Below, one piece after another: positions 32,845 to 41,745 of a stretch of DNA of 64,000 nt. Within the stretch, counting starts at the first letter, position 1. Each line of letters begins with the position of its first letter. The stretch comes from Pelomonas sp052436255. Its GTDB lineage: Bacteria; Pseudomonadota; Gammaproteobacteria; Burkholderiales; Burkholderiaceae_C. The translations under genes and the position numbers were made by a program. Location: positions 22,306 through 86,305 of the forward strand of contig JBQVNP010000007.1 in assembly GCA_052436255.1 (NCBI GenBank), given 5' to 3'. Under the pieces are notes generated by a model, which saw only the letters and a program-made list of their open reading frames with translations, was not told the origin of the DNA and did not search any database.

Positions 32845-34514
32845 TGACGACACGCCGCAGAGATGTCGAGCTTGCGTTCGTAGACACTCGTCTGGACCTG
32901 CAGCAGCCCCAGCACGGAATGGAACAACTGATCGTGCCCCCAAGGCCGGCCGGCTTGCGCCGCAAGGCAACTGCGGTCCAGGCCAAAGCTGGTGGTGAAG
33001 CCGTCTGACAGCCACCAGACCATGGGCACCTTGGTCTGTTCGTTCGGCGCGATGGCATATGGGATCCCGTGGAGGTACAGGCCGTTTTCGCCGAGCGATT
33101 CGCCGTGGTCCGACACGTATAGCAGCGCGGTGTCGAAGCGTGACTCGCGTTCCTTCAGGAAGGCAATCGTCCGCGCCAGGATGTGATCGGTGTAGAGCAG
33201 GGCGTTGTCGTACGCGTTGACGATCTGCTCGCGCGTGCACTTGCGCAACTCGCCTGTGTCGCAGGTGGGTGTGAAGCGCCGGAACGCATCGGGGTAGCGC
33301 TTCGAATACGTGGGCCCGTGGTTGCCCAGCATGTGCAGCACCACCACCAGGTTGCCTTGCGCATCACGGGCTACGGTGTCCAGGCCTCGCAGCAAGGTAC
33401 CGTCCAGACAGCGTCCGTCTGCGCACAATTCGGGCATTTGCGCCGGATCGATCTGCTGCTGCGGCAGGCCCTCGCAAACTCCCTTGCAACCGGATTGGTT
33501 GTCGCGCCACAGCACCTGAAAGCCGGCGCGGTTGAGCACATGCAAGAGGGACTCACTGCCCCGGATGCGGTCTTCGTCGTAATCGCGGCGACCGATCGCC
33601 GAGAACATGCACGGCAGCGAGGTCTCGGTGTTGGTACCGCAGGCAGTGACATCGGGGAAATTCAATACGCCCAATGCAGCCAGTTCAGGCGTGGTCTGGC
33701 GGGCGTATCCGTTCATGCCCCAGTTGGCGGCGCGCGCGGTTTCGCCCACCGCAATCACGAACAGGGCAGGGCGCGCCCGCGTCGCCCACGAATCTGCGCG
33801 CCGCGCGTCAGCGCCAACCACTTCGCGCGGCTTTGCAGCCTGGCGTGTGTCCGACACCAGCACGCGGGCGCTGGAGTAAAGGTAGTTTGCGGGCGTGATC
33901 AGGTAGCGCAGTTCCTTCTGGTTGCGCATCAACGCCGAGAAGTCCTGAAACACCAGCAGCAAAGAGCCGACCAACAAGCCTGCGGCGGCCAGCAGGGTCA
34001 CGCCTCTGACAACGAACGCACGCAGTAGCGGCCGCTTGGCCACGCGAACACGCCACAGCACAAGCAGCGGCAGCCCGGCGTACAGCAACACGTGGGGCAG
34101 CATTCCGACACCGAGCAGCTCGCTGGCTTCGGCCACATCGGTGCGCAGCACGTTGCGCAGCATGCTGGGATCGAGGAAGACCCCAAAGCGCTGCATGTAA
34201 TAGGTCGCAAACGCAGTCGCGATGATCAGCACGCTGAGGAGCGGGCGGGTGAACTGGCGGTGCGGCACCAGTGACAGCAGTAGCGTCAGCAGCAGCAGAT
34301 GCACGGCCGTCAGCATGACCAACATGGCGCCGCTGAACACCCAGGTGGAGGGTTCCGTCCAAGATCGGCCCGCGAGCACGCCACTCAGGAAAGCCGAATT
34401 GCATGCGATAGCAAAAAACACGCTGGTGCCCAACGCCAGCACGTCGGTGCTGACAACTGGGCGCGCCCGCCACCACAACCCGCTCGGGGTGCCCAGCTCG
34501 AGCGCCGAACTCAC
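32841..34514 (-). CDS. eptA: phosphoethanolamine-lipid A transferase (EptA), copy 1
   Basis: 557 aa from a GTG at 34512-34514; in-frame ATGs at 34589 and 34580 exist, but they lie only 5-14 bases from the regulatory box, and homologues start near this GTG. Five N-terminal membrane helices precede a periplasmic sulfatase-like domain. Catalytic signs: GETARAANWGMNGYAR, the Thr nucleophile region ACGTNTETSLPCMFS, paired cysteines, and SDHGESLGENGLYLHG. It transfers phosphoethanolamine from phosphatidylethanolamine to lipid A, lowering binding of cationic peptides such as polymyxin. Confidence 0.9.
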   Translation of the reverse strand: MSSALELGTPSGLWWRARPVVSTDVLALGTSVFFAIACNSAFLSGVLAGRSWTEPSTWVFSGAMLVMLTAVHLLLLTLLLSLVPHRQFTRPLLSVLIIATAFATYYMQRFGVFLDPSMLRNVLRTDVAEASELLGVGMLPHVLLYAGLPLLVLWRVRVAKRPLLRAFVVRGVTLLAAAGLLVGSLLLVFQDFSALMRNQKELRYLITPANYLYSSARVLVSDTRQAAKPREVVGADARRADSWATRARPALFVIAVGETARAANWGMNGYARQTTPELAALGVLNFPDVTACGTNTETSLPCMFSAIGRRDYDEDRIRGSESLLHVLNRAGFQVLWRDNQSGCKGVCEGLPQQQIDPAQMPELCADGRCLDGTLLRGLDTVARDAQGNLVVVLHMLGNHGPTYSKRYPDAFRRFTPTCDTGELRKCTREQIVNAYDNALLYTDHILARTIAFLKERESRFDTALLYVSDHGESLGENGLYLHGIPYAIAPNEQTKVPMVWWLSDGFTTSFGLDRSCLAAQAGRPWGHDQLFHSVLGLLQVQTSVYERKLDISAACRQ

Positions 34515-34594
34515 AAGGCGCTCGCGTGCCGTACGGCGGACGCTTGGTAAAAACAATCGGATGAAAACATCCGACTGCATGGTCACCATCGCGA

Positions 34595-34610
34595 CTTAAC
34601 AGCCACTTAA
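34595..34610 (-). promoter_or_regulatory. PmrA/QseB-type box upstream of eptA copy 1
   Basis: Minus strand TTAAG-TGGCTG-TTAAG, a perfect direct repeat. Its location implies that eptA translation starts downstream of the two nearby ATG codons. Confidence 0.65.
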
Positions 34611-34664
34611 GCGCTTGCTGGACACCCCATGCATGCCCCTCGAGGGCCGCCTGTTACGGCTGCA

Positions 34665-36017
34665 TCACGCCACTGGTACGAACCGCACGGTTACCTTCAA
34701 GCCACCCAGGCGCTCGGATCGGCCCAGGACCAGCGCCGCGCCATGCATGTCAACGATCGACTTGACGATGGCCAACCCGAGCCCACTGCCAACGACACTG
34801 CCCGGCGCGTCCGTTCCATCGATGCGGTGGAACCGGTCAAGGGCCCGCTCACGCTCGCCCTCGGCAATGCCTGGGCCGCTGTCTTCCACCACCAGCATGG
34901 CGCCGCCCTCGGTGAGGCGCACTTCCGCGTCCACCGTTCCGCCTGACGGGGTGTATTTGACGGCGTTGTCGAGCAGGTTGCGGATGAGGATGCGCAAAGC
35001 TTCTGGATGGCCGTCGATGGCCCCTTCGTCAGCGTGGGCCAGCCCAAGATCGACGCTCCGTGTCTGCGCTGCTGGCGCAAGGTCTGCCACGCCCTGCCGC
35101 ATCAGTTCTGCCAAGGAAACAGGCTCAGCCCGAGCCGCACGGGTGGTGCTGTCTTGGTGCCTTGCAAGCACGAGCAGCTGCTCCACCAGCCGGGTCGCGC
35201 GGTCGATGCCGGCGGTCAGGCGGCCCACCGCCACGTCGCGCGTTGCGGCATCGGTGGCACGCTGCAACCCCAGGGCCTGCAGCTTCAGCGCAGCAAGTGG
35301 TGACCGCAGCTCATGCGCTGCATCAGCCACGAAACTCTGTTGCGCCCGGAAGGCCTGGCGCAAGCGCGCGAACAGCTGATTGAGTTCATGCACCAAAGGC
35401 TTGATCTCGTCAGGCAGGCCTTCTTCGTTCACCTCGTCCAGGTCATCGGCCTGCCGCAGAGCCAACTGGTTCCGGACCCGGGCAACGGGGGCGAGTGAGG
35501 TACCGACCAACCACCACACCAACAGCATCAGCAATGGCGCCATCACCGCGATAGGCACGAGGGTGCGCAGCGCCAGCGTGCCTGCCATCGCCTGGCGCGC
35601 CGCCATGTCCTGAGCAACCTGGATGACTTGTGAACGCGACTGCAGCGAAAACACGCGGTAGGTCGTCCCCCGATATTCCACATCCGAAAACCCCGGCAGC
35701 GCGCGGTCGGGCAATGCCGAGCGCACCGACTGGAACACCAGCGCTCCATCGGTCGTCCAAACCTGCACGACGAAGTCGTGATCTTCTCCATCTTCCTCGT
35801 CGTGCGTCGTTGGCGGTGGCCCGGCCACCGGCAAGCCTGCGCGCAGCGATTGCGCCATCTGCTGCATGTGATAGTCGAAGATCTCGTCTGCCTCAGAGCG
35901 CGCGGTGCCGTAAGCGATGAAGGCTTGGACCAACGCCGTCAGCGTGACGGCCACGAGCAGGAACCAGAGCAGCCGTGCGCGCAGCGAATGGGGAGGGCGC
36001 AAGCGCGTCGGCTTCAT
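34665..36017 (-). CDS. sensor histidine kinase, QseC/PmrB-like
   Basis: 450 aa from the ATG overlapping the regulator stop (ATGA). First membrane helix at about 15-36, a periplasmic sensor of about 110 residues containing an acidic, His-bearing stretch (THDEEDGEDHDF, a possible metal or cation sensor), and a second helix near 155-172. H box with H235 in VADAAHELRSPLAAL, N box (IRNLLDNAVKY), G1 VEDSGPGIA and G2 GSGLGLAIV follow. Pairs with the upstream response regulator. Confidence 0.9.
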   Translation of the reverse strand: MKPTRLRPPHSLRARLLWFLLVAVTLTALVQAFIAYGTARSEADEIFDYHMQQMAQSLRAGLPVAGPPPTTHDEEDGEDHDFVVQVWTTDGALVFQSVRSALPDRALPGFSDVEYRGTTYRVFSLQSRSQVIQVAQDMAARQAMAGTLALRTLVPIAVMAPLLMLLVWWLVGTSLAPVARVRNQLALRQADDLDEVNEEGLPDEIKPLVHELNQLFARLRQAFRAQQSFVADAAHELRSPLAALKLQALGLQRATDAATRDVAVGRLTAGIDRATRLVEQLLVLARHQDSTTRAARAEPVSLAELMRQGVADLAPAAQTRSVDLGLAHADEGAIDGHPEALRILIRNLLDNAVKYTPSGGTVDAEVRLTEGGAMLVVEDSGPGIAEGERERALDRFHRIDGTDAPGSVVGSGLGLAIVKSIVDMHGAALVLGRSERLGGLKVTVRFVPVA

Positions 36018-36673
36018 TCCCTCGGCACCATGTAACCCACGCCGCGCACGTTGCGAATCAGCTCTGGACCCAGTTTCTTGCGCAAACCGTGGATGTAGAC
36101 CTCCACCGCATTGCTGCTGATCTCGTCCTTCCAACTGTAGAGCTTCTCTTCGAGTTGGGCACGCGACAACACCAGGCCCGGCCGCGCCAACAGCGGTTCG
36201 AGCACCGCCCATTCGCGCGCCGAAAGCACGACCGGCTGGCCGGCGACCAATACCTCGCGTGTCACCGGGTTGATGCTGACGCCCTTGTGCTCATACACCG
36301 GCTCGGCGCGCCCTGCCGCACGTCGCGTCAGAGCGCGGATGCGCGCCAGCAGTTCATCAAGGTCATAGGGCTTGAGCACGTAGTCATCCGCCCCGGCGTC
36401 CAAGCCCTCGATGCGCTGCTGCACCGAGTCGCGTGCGGTGGCAATCAGCACGGGTATGCGTTCCTTGCGCGCGCGCAAGGAACGCAGCACCTCCAGCCCG
36501 TCGCGCCGAGGCAGGCCCAGGTCGAGCAGCACCAGGTCATAGGTTTGTGTGCGCAAGGCGGTCTCGGCCATCTCGCCGTCCTTGACCCAATCGACCGCAT
36601 AGTCCTCGGCGCGCAGCAGGTCGAGCACCGACTCGCCAATCATCAAGTCGTCTTCAACCAGCAATAGGCGCAT
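36014..36673 (-). CDS. OmpR-family response regulator, QseB/PmrA-like
   Basis: 219 aa from the ATG at 36671-36673. Receiver domain with acidic pair E8-D9, phospho-acceptor D51 (LVLLDLGLP) and Lys in YVLKPYDLDEL. The C-terminal winged helix ends ELIRNVRGVGYMVPRE, the QseB/PmrA subgroup pattern. That subgroup binds direct repeats of the TTAA type, matching the boxes listed here, so it is a prime candidate regulator of the island. First gene of the pair with the kinase. Confidence 0.92.
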   Translation of the reverse strand: MRLLLVEDDLMIGESVLDLLRAEDYAVDWVKDGEMAETALRTQTYDLVLLDLGLPRRDGLEVLRSLRARKERIPVLIATARDSVQQRIEGLDAGADDYVLKPYDLDELLARIRALTRRAAGRAEPVYEHKGVSINPVTREVLVAGQPVVLSAREWAVLEPLLARPGLVLSRAQLEEKLYSWKDEISSNAVEVYIHGLRKKLGPELIRNVRGVGYMVPRE

Positions 36674-36729
36674 GTCTTCTCCGTCACGGCTGGGGTTGAT
36701 GTGGTTTGGCTTCCCTAACCTTCGGCGTT

Positions 36730-37428
36730 CTACCCCACGCCGCCGAACAGAGTGCCAACACCCGCAGTCGCAGCCATGGCCAACGCACCCCATGCGACCA
36801 CACGGGCAGTCGCGCGTGCCACTGGCGCACCACCGGCGCTGGCCGACAACACGCCCAGCGCAGCCAGGAACAACAGGGACATGCCCGACACCCCGATGAG
36901 CATGTTGCGCTCGGGTGCCAACAGCGCCACGACCAACGGCAGCGCTGCGCCAACGGCAAACGATGCGGCCGACGCGACGGCAGCCTGCACCGGCCTGGCA
37001 CTGACCACGGAAGAAAGCCCGAGTTCGTCGCGCGCATGGGCGCCAAGCGCGTCGTGGGTCGTCAACTGGCGCGCTACATCCGCGGCCGTGGCTGGTTCGA
37101 CCCCGCGCGCCACATAGATCGCGGTCAGTTCCCTCAGCTCGTGATCGGGCGCGTTGGCCAGTTCCAGCCGCTCCTTGGACAAGTCGGCCGCTTCGGTGTC
37201 GGCTTGCGAGCTGACGGACACATACTCACCCGCCGCCATGGCCATGGCGCCCGCCACCAAGGCCGCGACGCCGGCAACTAGGACCTGCTCTTTGCCCGTG
37301 CTTGCCGCGGCGATGCCGACCAGCAAGCTGGCTGTCGAGACGATACCGTCATTGGCGCCCAGCACGGCGGCCCGTAACCAGCCAATGTGTTGGCTGCGGT
37401 GGCGTTCCGGGTGGGATCGGTTGGGCAT
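36730..37428 (-). CDS. VIT1/CCC1 family metal transporter
   Basis: 232 aa. Starts MPNRSHPERHRSQHIGWLRAAV and continues LGANDGIVSTASLLVGIAAA, the VIT/CCC1 signature. A cytoplasmic loop (SKERLELANAPDHELREL) carries the acidic metal-binding segment typical of bacterial and plant members. About five membrane helices. It likely moves Fe(II) or Mn(II) across the inner membrane. The ATG at 37426-37428 is preceded by AGGA. Confidence 0.87.
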   Translation of the reverse strand: MPNRSHPERHRSQHIGWLRAAVLGANDGIVSTASLLVGIAAASTGKEQVLVAGVAALVAGAMAMAAGEYVSVSSQADTEAADLSKERLELANAPDHELRELTAIYVARGVEPATAADVARQLTTHDALGAHARDELGLSSVVSARPVQAAVASAASFAVGAALPLVVALLAPERNMLIGVSGMSLLFLAALGVLSASAGGAPVARATARVVAWGALAMAATAGVGTLFGGVG

Positions 37429-37482
37429 CAAAACAATCCTTCAGTTGGAGTGGTGCATGTCGGCACCTGAGACCGGACCCAT

Positions 37483-38028
37483 TCACCACATGCGGCGGAA
37501 CACGGTGTCCTTATCGACAAGAAGATGCTTGAACGCCGCCAACACATGGAGGGCGATCATCCCCACCAACGCCCAGGCAATGAATGAGTGCGCCGTGAAC
37601 AGCTGCTCTTTGAGCACCTCGTTCTTCGGCAGCCAGGCCGGCAGCGGAACCCCGAAGTAGCCCATGGTCTCGCCACTGAACGCTGCGCCAAGATAGCCCG
37701 TCAATGGCATGAGCACCATCAACACGTAGAGCAGGACATGGCTGCTTCTTGCTGCCCCCCGTTGCCACCTAGCCGACTCGGATGGCGCCGCTGGTGGTGC
37801 GTGATGCAAACGCCAGCCGATACGCAGGGCAACCAGCAACGCTGCCGTCAACCCCAGCGAGATGTGCAGCGCAAAGTACCAGCTGCTGCCGGGTTGGTCT
37901 TCGATGCTGAGCATGTACCAGCCCATGCCGATCTGAAACGGAAGCAGTAGTGCCAGGCTCCAGTGCAGGAGCTTGGCAGGCTTGCTGTACACGTCTTCAG
38001 GGATTGGGACAATTCCGCTTGTTGTCAT
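37483..38028 (-). CDS. cytochrome b561 family protein
   Basis: 181 aa with four membrane helices. Candidate haem-ligating histidines are in KLLHWSLALLL, FALHISLGLTAALLV, LFTAHSFIAWALV and IALHVLAAFKHLL. It should be an inner-membrane di-haem quinol-linked electron carrier. Follows copB on the same strand, so it may be expressed with the copper operon and serve redox turnover of copper enzymes. Confidence 0.87.
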   Translation of the reverse strand: MTTSGIVPIPEDVYSKPAKLLHWSLALLLPFQIGMGWYMLSIEDQPGSSWYFALHISLGLTAALLVALRIGWRLHHAPPAAPSESARWQRGAARSSHVLLYVLMVLMPLTGYLGAAFSGETMGYFGVPLPAWLPKNEVLKEQLFTAHSFIAWALVGMIALHVLAAFKHLLVDKDTVFRRMW

Positions 38029-38068
38029 GGTGTCAGGTCGTCACTGCAACGTCATTCAGCCGCCGCGT

Positions 38069-38764
38069 TCAAAAGATGGCTCTCAGCCCTGCCCGCAGAA
38101 GCGTCGCGGGCTGTTCTCCACCGGATTGGGCACCCGGGTAGAAGCTCCGCGACAGGGCCACGTATGGGGCGACACGCCGGTTGACCTCGTAGCGAACCTG
38201 CACCCCGAGATCGGCCTGGTATGGTCCGCGGCGCACGGTCGTATCCTGGTTTGATGCGGACCACTCCACGTTGACATACGGCCGCACGATAAAACGGTTG
38301 GTGAGAAGAAAATCGTTCTCAACCCGCGTGCGGGCGAAGAGCTTTCCGTCGTCACGCAGGTAGAGCTTCAGATCGACGTCGAACGCATACGGCGCCAGAC
38401 CGCGAACGCCGAGTGTGAGGTAGTCGCGACGATCAGGCCGCTCGTCGTGCCGCAGGCCGATCTGCGCGTCCCAGAACGGCGCGATGTAGCGGCCGTAGAG
38501 GAGGTGCACTTCCGAGGCCGAGGTCCGCCCGCCGCTGCGTTCGCCATCGAACTGGTACCACAGCCGATGGACGTCCCCACCCACCCACCCATCCACGCCC
38601 AGCGACTGCACAGAGCCGGGCCTACCACGCAGCTTCCCAGTGTCGGCCTCGACCTTGGTGTACGAGTAGATTGATTCGTCCTCCATCGCCTGGGCAGACG
38701 CTGCGAGCATGCCTAAAGCCAGTGCCGTCAGCCATCGGCGGGGAGGCAGTGTTTTATTCTTCAT
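38069..38764 (-). CDS. copB: copper resistance protein B, outer membrane
   Basis: 231 aa from the ATG at 38762-38764. A signal peptide is followed by the CopB beta-barrel domain: SEVHLLYGRYIAPFWDAQIGLRH, YLTLGVRGLAPYAFDVD and EWSASNQDT. The Met/His-rich N-terminal segment that many CopB proteins carry is absent, so this is the short form. It pairs with CopA encoded just upstream in periplasmic copper sequestration. Confidence 0.87.
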   Translation of the reverse strand: MKNKTLPPRRWLTALALGMLAASAQAMEDESIYSYTKVEADTGKLRGRPGSVQSLGVDGWVGGDVHRLWYQFDGERSGGRTSASEVHLLYGRYIAPFWDAQIGLRHDERPDRRDYLTLGVRGLAPYAFDVDLKLYLRDDGKLFARTRVENDFLLTNRFIVRPYVNVEWSASNQDTTVRRGPYQADLGVQVRYEVNRRVAPYVALSRSFYPGAQSGGEQPATLLRAGLRAIF

Positions 38765-38781
38765 TGCGTGTTCCGTGTTGC

Positions 38782-40611
38782 TCAAGCCACCTTCACCAGC
38801 CGCATCATTCCCGTGGCGGCGTGATAAAAAAGGTGGCAATGGAAGGCCCAGGTGCCCTCGTCCTCGTAGGTCGCATCAAGCTCCACGGTCTGAGCCGGCG
38901 GCACGATGACGGTGTGCTTGCGTGGTGCGTAGCGGCCGTTGCCGTTGACGAGTTCCATGAACACGCCGTGCAGGTGCATCGGGTGTTCCATCATCGTTTC
39001 GTTGACAAACTTGATGCGCACGCGCTGCCCGAGCCCCATTTCAAGCGGCTTGGCCTGTGACATCTTCTGGCCGTTGATCGACCAGAAGTAGCGCGTCATG
39101 TCGCCGGTCAGGCGGACTAACAGTTCTTTCTCGGGGGTGCGGTCATCGGCATTCGGCGTGGCTGCGCGCAGTTGGGCGTATTTGAGGCGGCGCAGGCCGT
39201 CGATGTCGGGCGCCACCACGGCAGCTTTGGCCTCGCCCATGCCAGGCATGCCTGCGTGAGGGTCGACCTTGGGCGGTGTCATGCCGGGCATAGCGGCCAT
39301 GCCCTGATCGGCCGCCGCTTGCGGTGGCATCGCCATCCCGGCGTGCCCCGGTGCAACCCCTGCCACAGCCGATTGGCCCGTGGCCATGCCGGGCATGTCC
39401 GCCATTGCGGGCCCGCCCTGGCCTGGCTTGGCTTCCATACCCGGCATCGCCGCCATGTCCGCGCCAGCCCCGGCGCCCGTACCGCTCATGTCCATGCCCG
39501 CCATGCCCATGTCCGCCATCGTGCGGACCGGTTTGGGCCCCATCGGCGGCACCGGCGCGCTCATGCCGAACTCGGGGGCCAACGTGCCACGGGCGTAACC
39601 GATGCGGGCGATCGTTGGCACGAAGATCGAGTAGGCCTTGGCGTCCTTCGGCTGCACGATCACGTCATAGGTCTCGCCGTTGCCAATGCGGAACTCGTCC
39701 ACCTCGACCGGGCGCACGTTTTGCCCGTCGGCCTGCACCACCGTCATCGGCAGGCCGGGAATGCGCACGTCGAACAGGTTCATCGGCGACGCATTGATGA
39801 AGCGCAGCCGCACCCGCTCGCCAGGCTTGAACAGCGCGGTCCAGTTCTCCTCGGGCCTCTTGCCTTGCAGAAGAAAAGTCCATTCGTCGCCACCGTCGCT
39901 GTAGTCAGTGGGGTCCATGCGCATCTTGGCCCACTCCATGCGATCGGCCCAGATGGCGTCGCGTGTCTTGGCATCGGGCGCGCTGCGCAATTGGGCGAAG
40001 AACTGCGGCGTCGTGACCCGGCGGTAGTTGTAGTAGCCGTCCACCTTCTTGAGGTTGGCCAGCACCTGCTGCGGGGGCGTGTCGATCCAGTCTGACAGCA
40101 CCACGATGTAGTCACGGTCGTACTGAAACGGGTCGGGCTTGGCCGGCTCGATGATCAGCGGCGCAAAGTATCCGGCCGCCTCCTGCAGCGCCGCATGGCT
40201 GTGATACCAGTAGGTGCCCGACTGGCGCAGCTTGAAGCGGTAGGTGAAGGTCTCGCCCGGCTGGATGCCAGGGAAGGTGACACCCGGCACGCCGTCCTGC
40301 TCATTGGGCACCAACAAACCGTGCCAGTGGATACCCGTGATCTCACGCAACTGGTTGGTCACGCGCACGACCACGTCGTCACCTTCCCGGAAGCGGAGCA
40401 CCGGACCGGGCATCGTGCCGTTGATGGTGATGCCCATGGCTGGCTTGCCTGTGATGTTGAGCACGGTCTCGGCCACCGCCAGGTCGTAGGCCTTGGAGAC
40501 AGGAACCGCACCCAGTTCCACCGCACGTACCTGAGCCCAGGCGCGTGGCAACGCGGCTAAGGCGCCCAGGCCGACCAGCGAATGCAGCGACTTGCGCTTC
40601 AGAACATCCAT
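38782..40611 (-). CDS. copA: multicopper oxidase CopA
   Basis: 609 aa. Copper ligands are in HWHG, YWYHSHAA, HPMHLHG and AFHCHLFYHAATGM. A Met-rich insert at roughly 380-470 with repeated MPGM, MADM and GMAGMDM units should bind Cu(I). The signal region is MDVLKRKSLHSLVGLGALAAL; it has KRK rather than the twin arginines of normal CopA, so Tat export needs checking. It oxidises periplasmic Cu(I). Lies between cusF-like and copB on one strand. Confidence 0.93.
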   Translation of the reverse strand: MDVLKRKSLHSLVGLGALAALPRAWAQVRAVELGAVPVSKAYDLAVAETVLNITGKPAMGITINGTMPGPVLRFREGDDVVVRVTNQLREITGIHWHGLLVPNEQDGVPGVTFPGIQPGETFTYRFKLRQSGTYWYHSHAALQEAAGYFAPLIIEPAKPDPFQYDRDYIVVLSDWIDTPPQQVLANLKKVDGYYNYRRVTTPQFFAQLRSAPDAKTRDAIWADRMEWAKMRMDPTDYSDGGDEWTFLLQGKRPEENWTALFKPGERVRLRFINASPMNLFDVRIPGLPMTVVQADGQNVRPVEVDEFRIGNGETYDVIVQPKDAKAYSIFVPTIARIGYARGTLAPEFGMSAPVPPMGPKPVRTMADMGMAGMDMSGTGAGAGADMAAMPGMEAKPGQGGPAMADMPGMATGQSAVAGVAPGHAGMAMPPQAAADQGMAAMPGMTPPKVDPHAGMPGMGEAKAAVVAPDIDGLRRLKYAQLRAATPNADDRTPEKELLVRLTGDMTRYFWSINGQKMSQAKPLEMGLGQRVRIKFVNETMMEHPMHLHGVFMELVNGNGRYAPRKHTVIVPPAQTVELDATYEDEGTWAFHCHLFYHAATGMMRLVKVA

Positions 40612-40666
40612 GGCTTCTTCACTCCTAAGGTGTTGTTTTCTGTTGGCAGAGGCGGCCCAGCGGCGC

Positions 40667-41020
40667 TTACTTGGCTACTTCGAGCGCAGTGACAACGATC
40701 GCACCATCGGCTTTCTCGGCCTTGAACCTGACCTTGTCGCCGGCCTTCACCTTGTCGAGCATGGCCAAGTCCTTGACCTTGAAGACCATCGTCATGCCGG
40801 GCATGTCAAGGTTCTTGATGTCACCGTGTTTAAGCGTGATCTTCTGGTTGTCCTTGTCGATCTTGCGCACCTCGCCATCGCTCATCTCGGTGGCGGCGGG
40901 CTGCTCCACCTTCATGCCGGGCATGTTGCCGTGGTCTACGGCTTGCGCCTGGGCTGTGATGGCGAACGGGGTCACGACCAGCAACGCGGCTGTGGTGATC
41001 AGGGTCTTGAGGGTGTTCAT
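40667..41020 (-). CDS. CusF-like periplasmic copper-binding protein
   Basis: 117 aa with a signal peptide ending near TAQAQA. The CusF fold motif LDMPGMTMVFKVKD carries the Met and aromatic residues that bind Cu(I)/Ag(I). An extra HGNMPGMKVEQ segment precedes it. A small periplasmic metallochaperone, first gene of the copper operon. A TTAAG-N6-CTAAG box lies 79 bases upstream. Confidence 0.87.
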   Translation of the reverse strand: MNTLKTLITTAALLVVTPFAITAQAQAVDHGNMPGMKVEQPAATEMSDGEVRKIDKDNQKITLKHGDIKNLDMPGMTMVFKVKDLAMLDKVKAGDKVRFKAEKADGAIVVTALEVAK

Positions 41021-41099
41021 TGAACTGGGATCCTTGGTTGATAGTTGCGATAAACGGCCACCAGCGCGGCTGGCTCAGAACGGAATTTATGGGGATGAC

Positions 41100-41115
41100 C
41101 TTAGACGGGCCTTAA
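41100..41115 (-). promoter_or_regulatory. PmrA/QseB-type box between copper operon and dedA
   Basis: Minus strand TTAAG-GCCCGT-CTAAG, 9 of 10 matches, reading toward the CusF-like gene. Read toward dedA the match is weaker (TTAGA-N6-TTAAG). Confidence 0.5.
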
Positions 41116-41175
41116 GGCCCCGGACAGCGCGGGTTGACGCCGAAGAGAGCGCAGTCATCGGTGACACTTCTTGGC

Positions 41176-41745
41176 ATGGATGTCTCCGCGCTTCTGCAGA
41201 ACCACGTCTACATGGCCATCGTCCTGGGCAGTTTGGTTGAGGGCGAAACCACCGTCGTGCTGGCCGGTTATGCATCCCACCAGGGCTACGCGCCGTGGTG
41301 GGCGGTCACGCTGCTGGCCGCAGGCATCAACTTCAGCCTTGACCAGGGCTACTACGCGCTTGGGCGCTGGCGTGGTGACTGGCTGATGACGCGCGTGCCG
41401 CGGCTGCGGTCCGGCGTGGAACGCGTAACGCCGCTGCTGCATCGGCATCGCGCTTGGGTGATCTTCGGCGTGCGCTTCATGTACGGATTGAGGACCGCAG
41501 GGCCCGTGGCACTGGGCATCGCGCGGGTGCCCTGGCGAGATTTCGTTTTGTTCAACGCCTTGGGTGCGTCTGTCTGGGCGGTGGTCTTCTCCGCGCTGGG
41601 CTACGTGTTCGGCAAGGCCATCGCCACGGCCTTGGGGCAGATCGCGCACTACGAGGCACTGGCCGTCGTCGCTATCCTCGTGGCCGGTCTGGCCTGGTTT
41701 GCGCACTACCGCTGGCGGCGCGCCCGCGTGGTCAGAACCCCATGA
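41176..41745 (+). CDS. DedA-family membrane protein
   Basis: 189 aa from the ATG at 41176 (MDVSALLQNHVYM). DedA hallmarks are LVEGETTVVLAGYASHQG near the N-terminus and the amphipathic re-entrant VIFGVRFMYGLRTAGPVALG, where R and G are conserved. The family moves undecaprenyl phosphate or phosphatidylethanolamine across the membrane and affects polymyxin resistance. The stop overlaps the start of the MFS gene. Confidence 0.87.
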   Translation: MDVSALLQNHVYMAIVLGSLVEGETTVVLAGYASHQGYAPWWAVTLLAAGINFSLDQGYYALGRWRGDWLMTRVPRLRSGVERVTPLLHRHRAWVIFGVRFMYGLRTAGPVALGIARVPWRDFVLFNALGASVWAVVFSALGYVFGKAIATALGQIAHYEALAVVAILVAGLAWFAHYRWRRARVVRTP

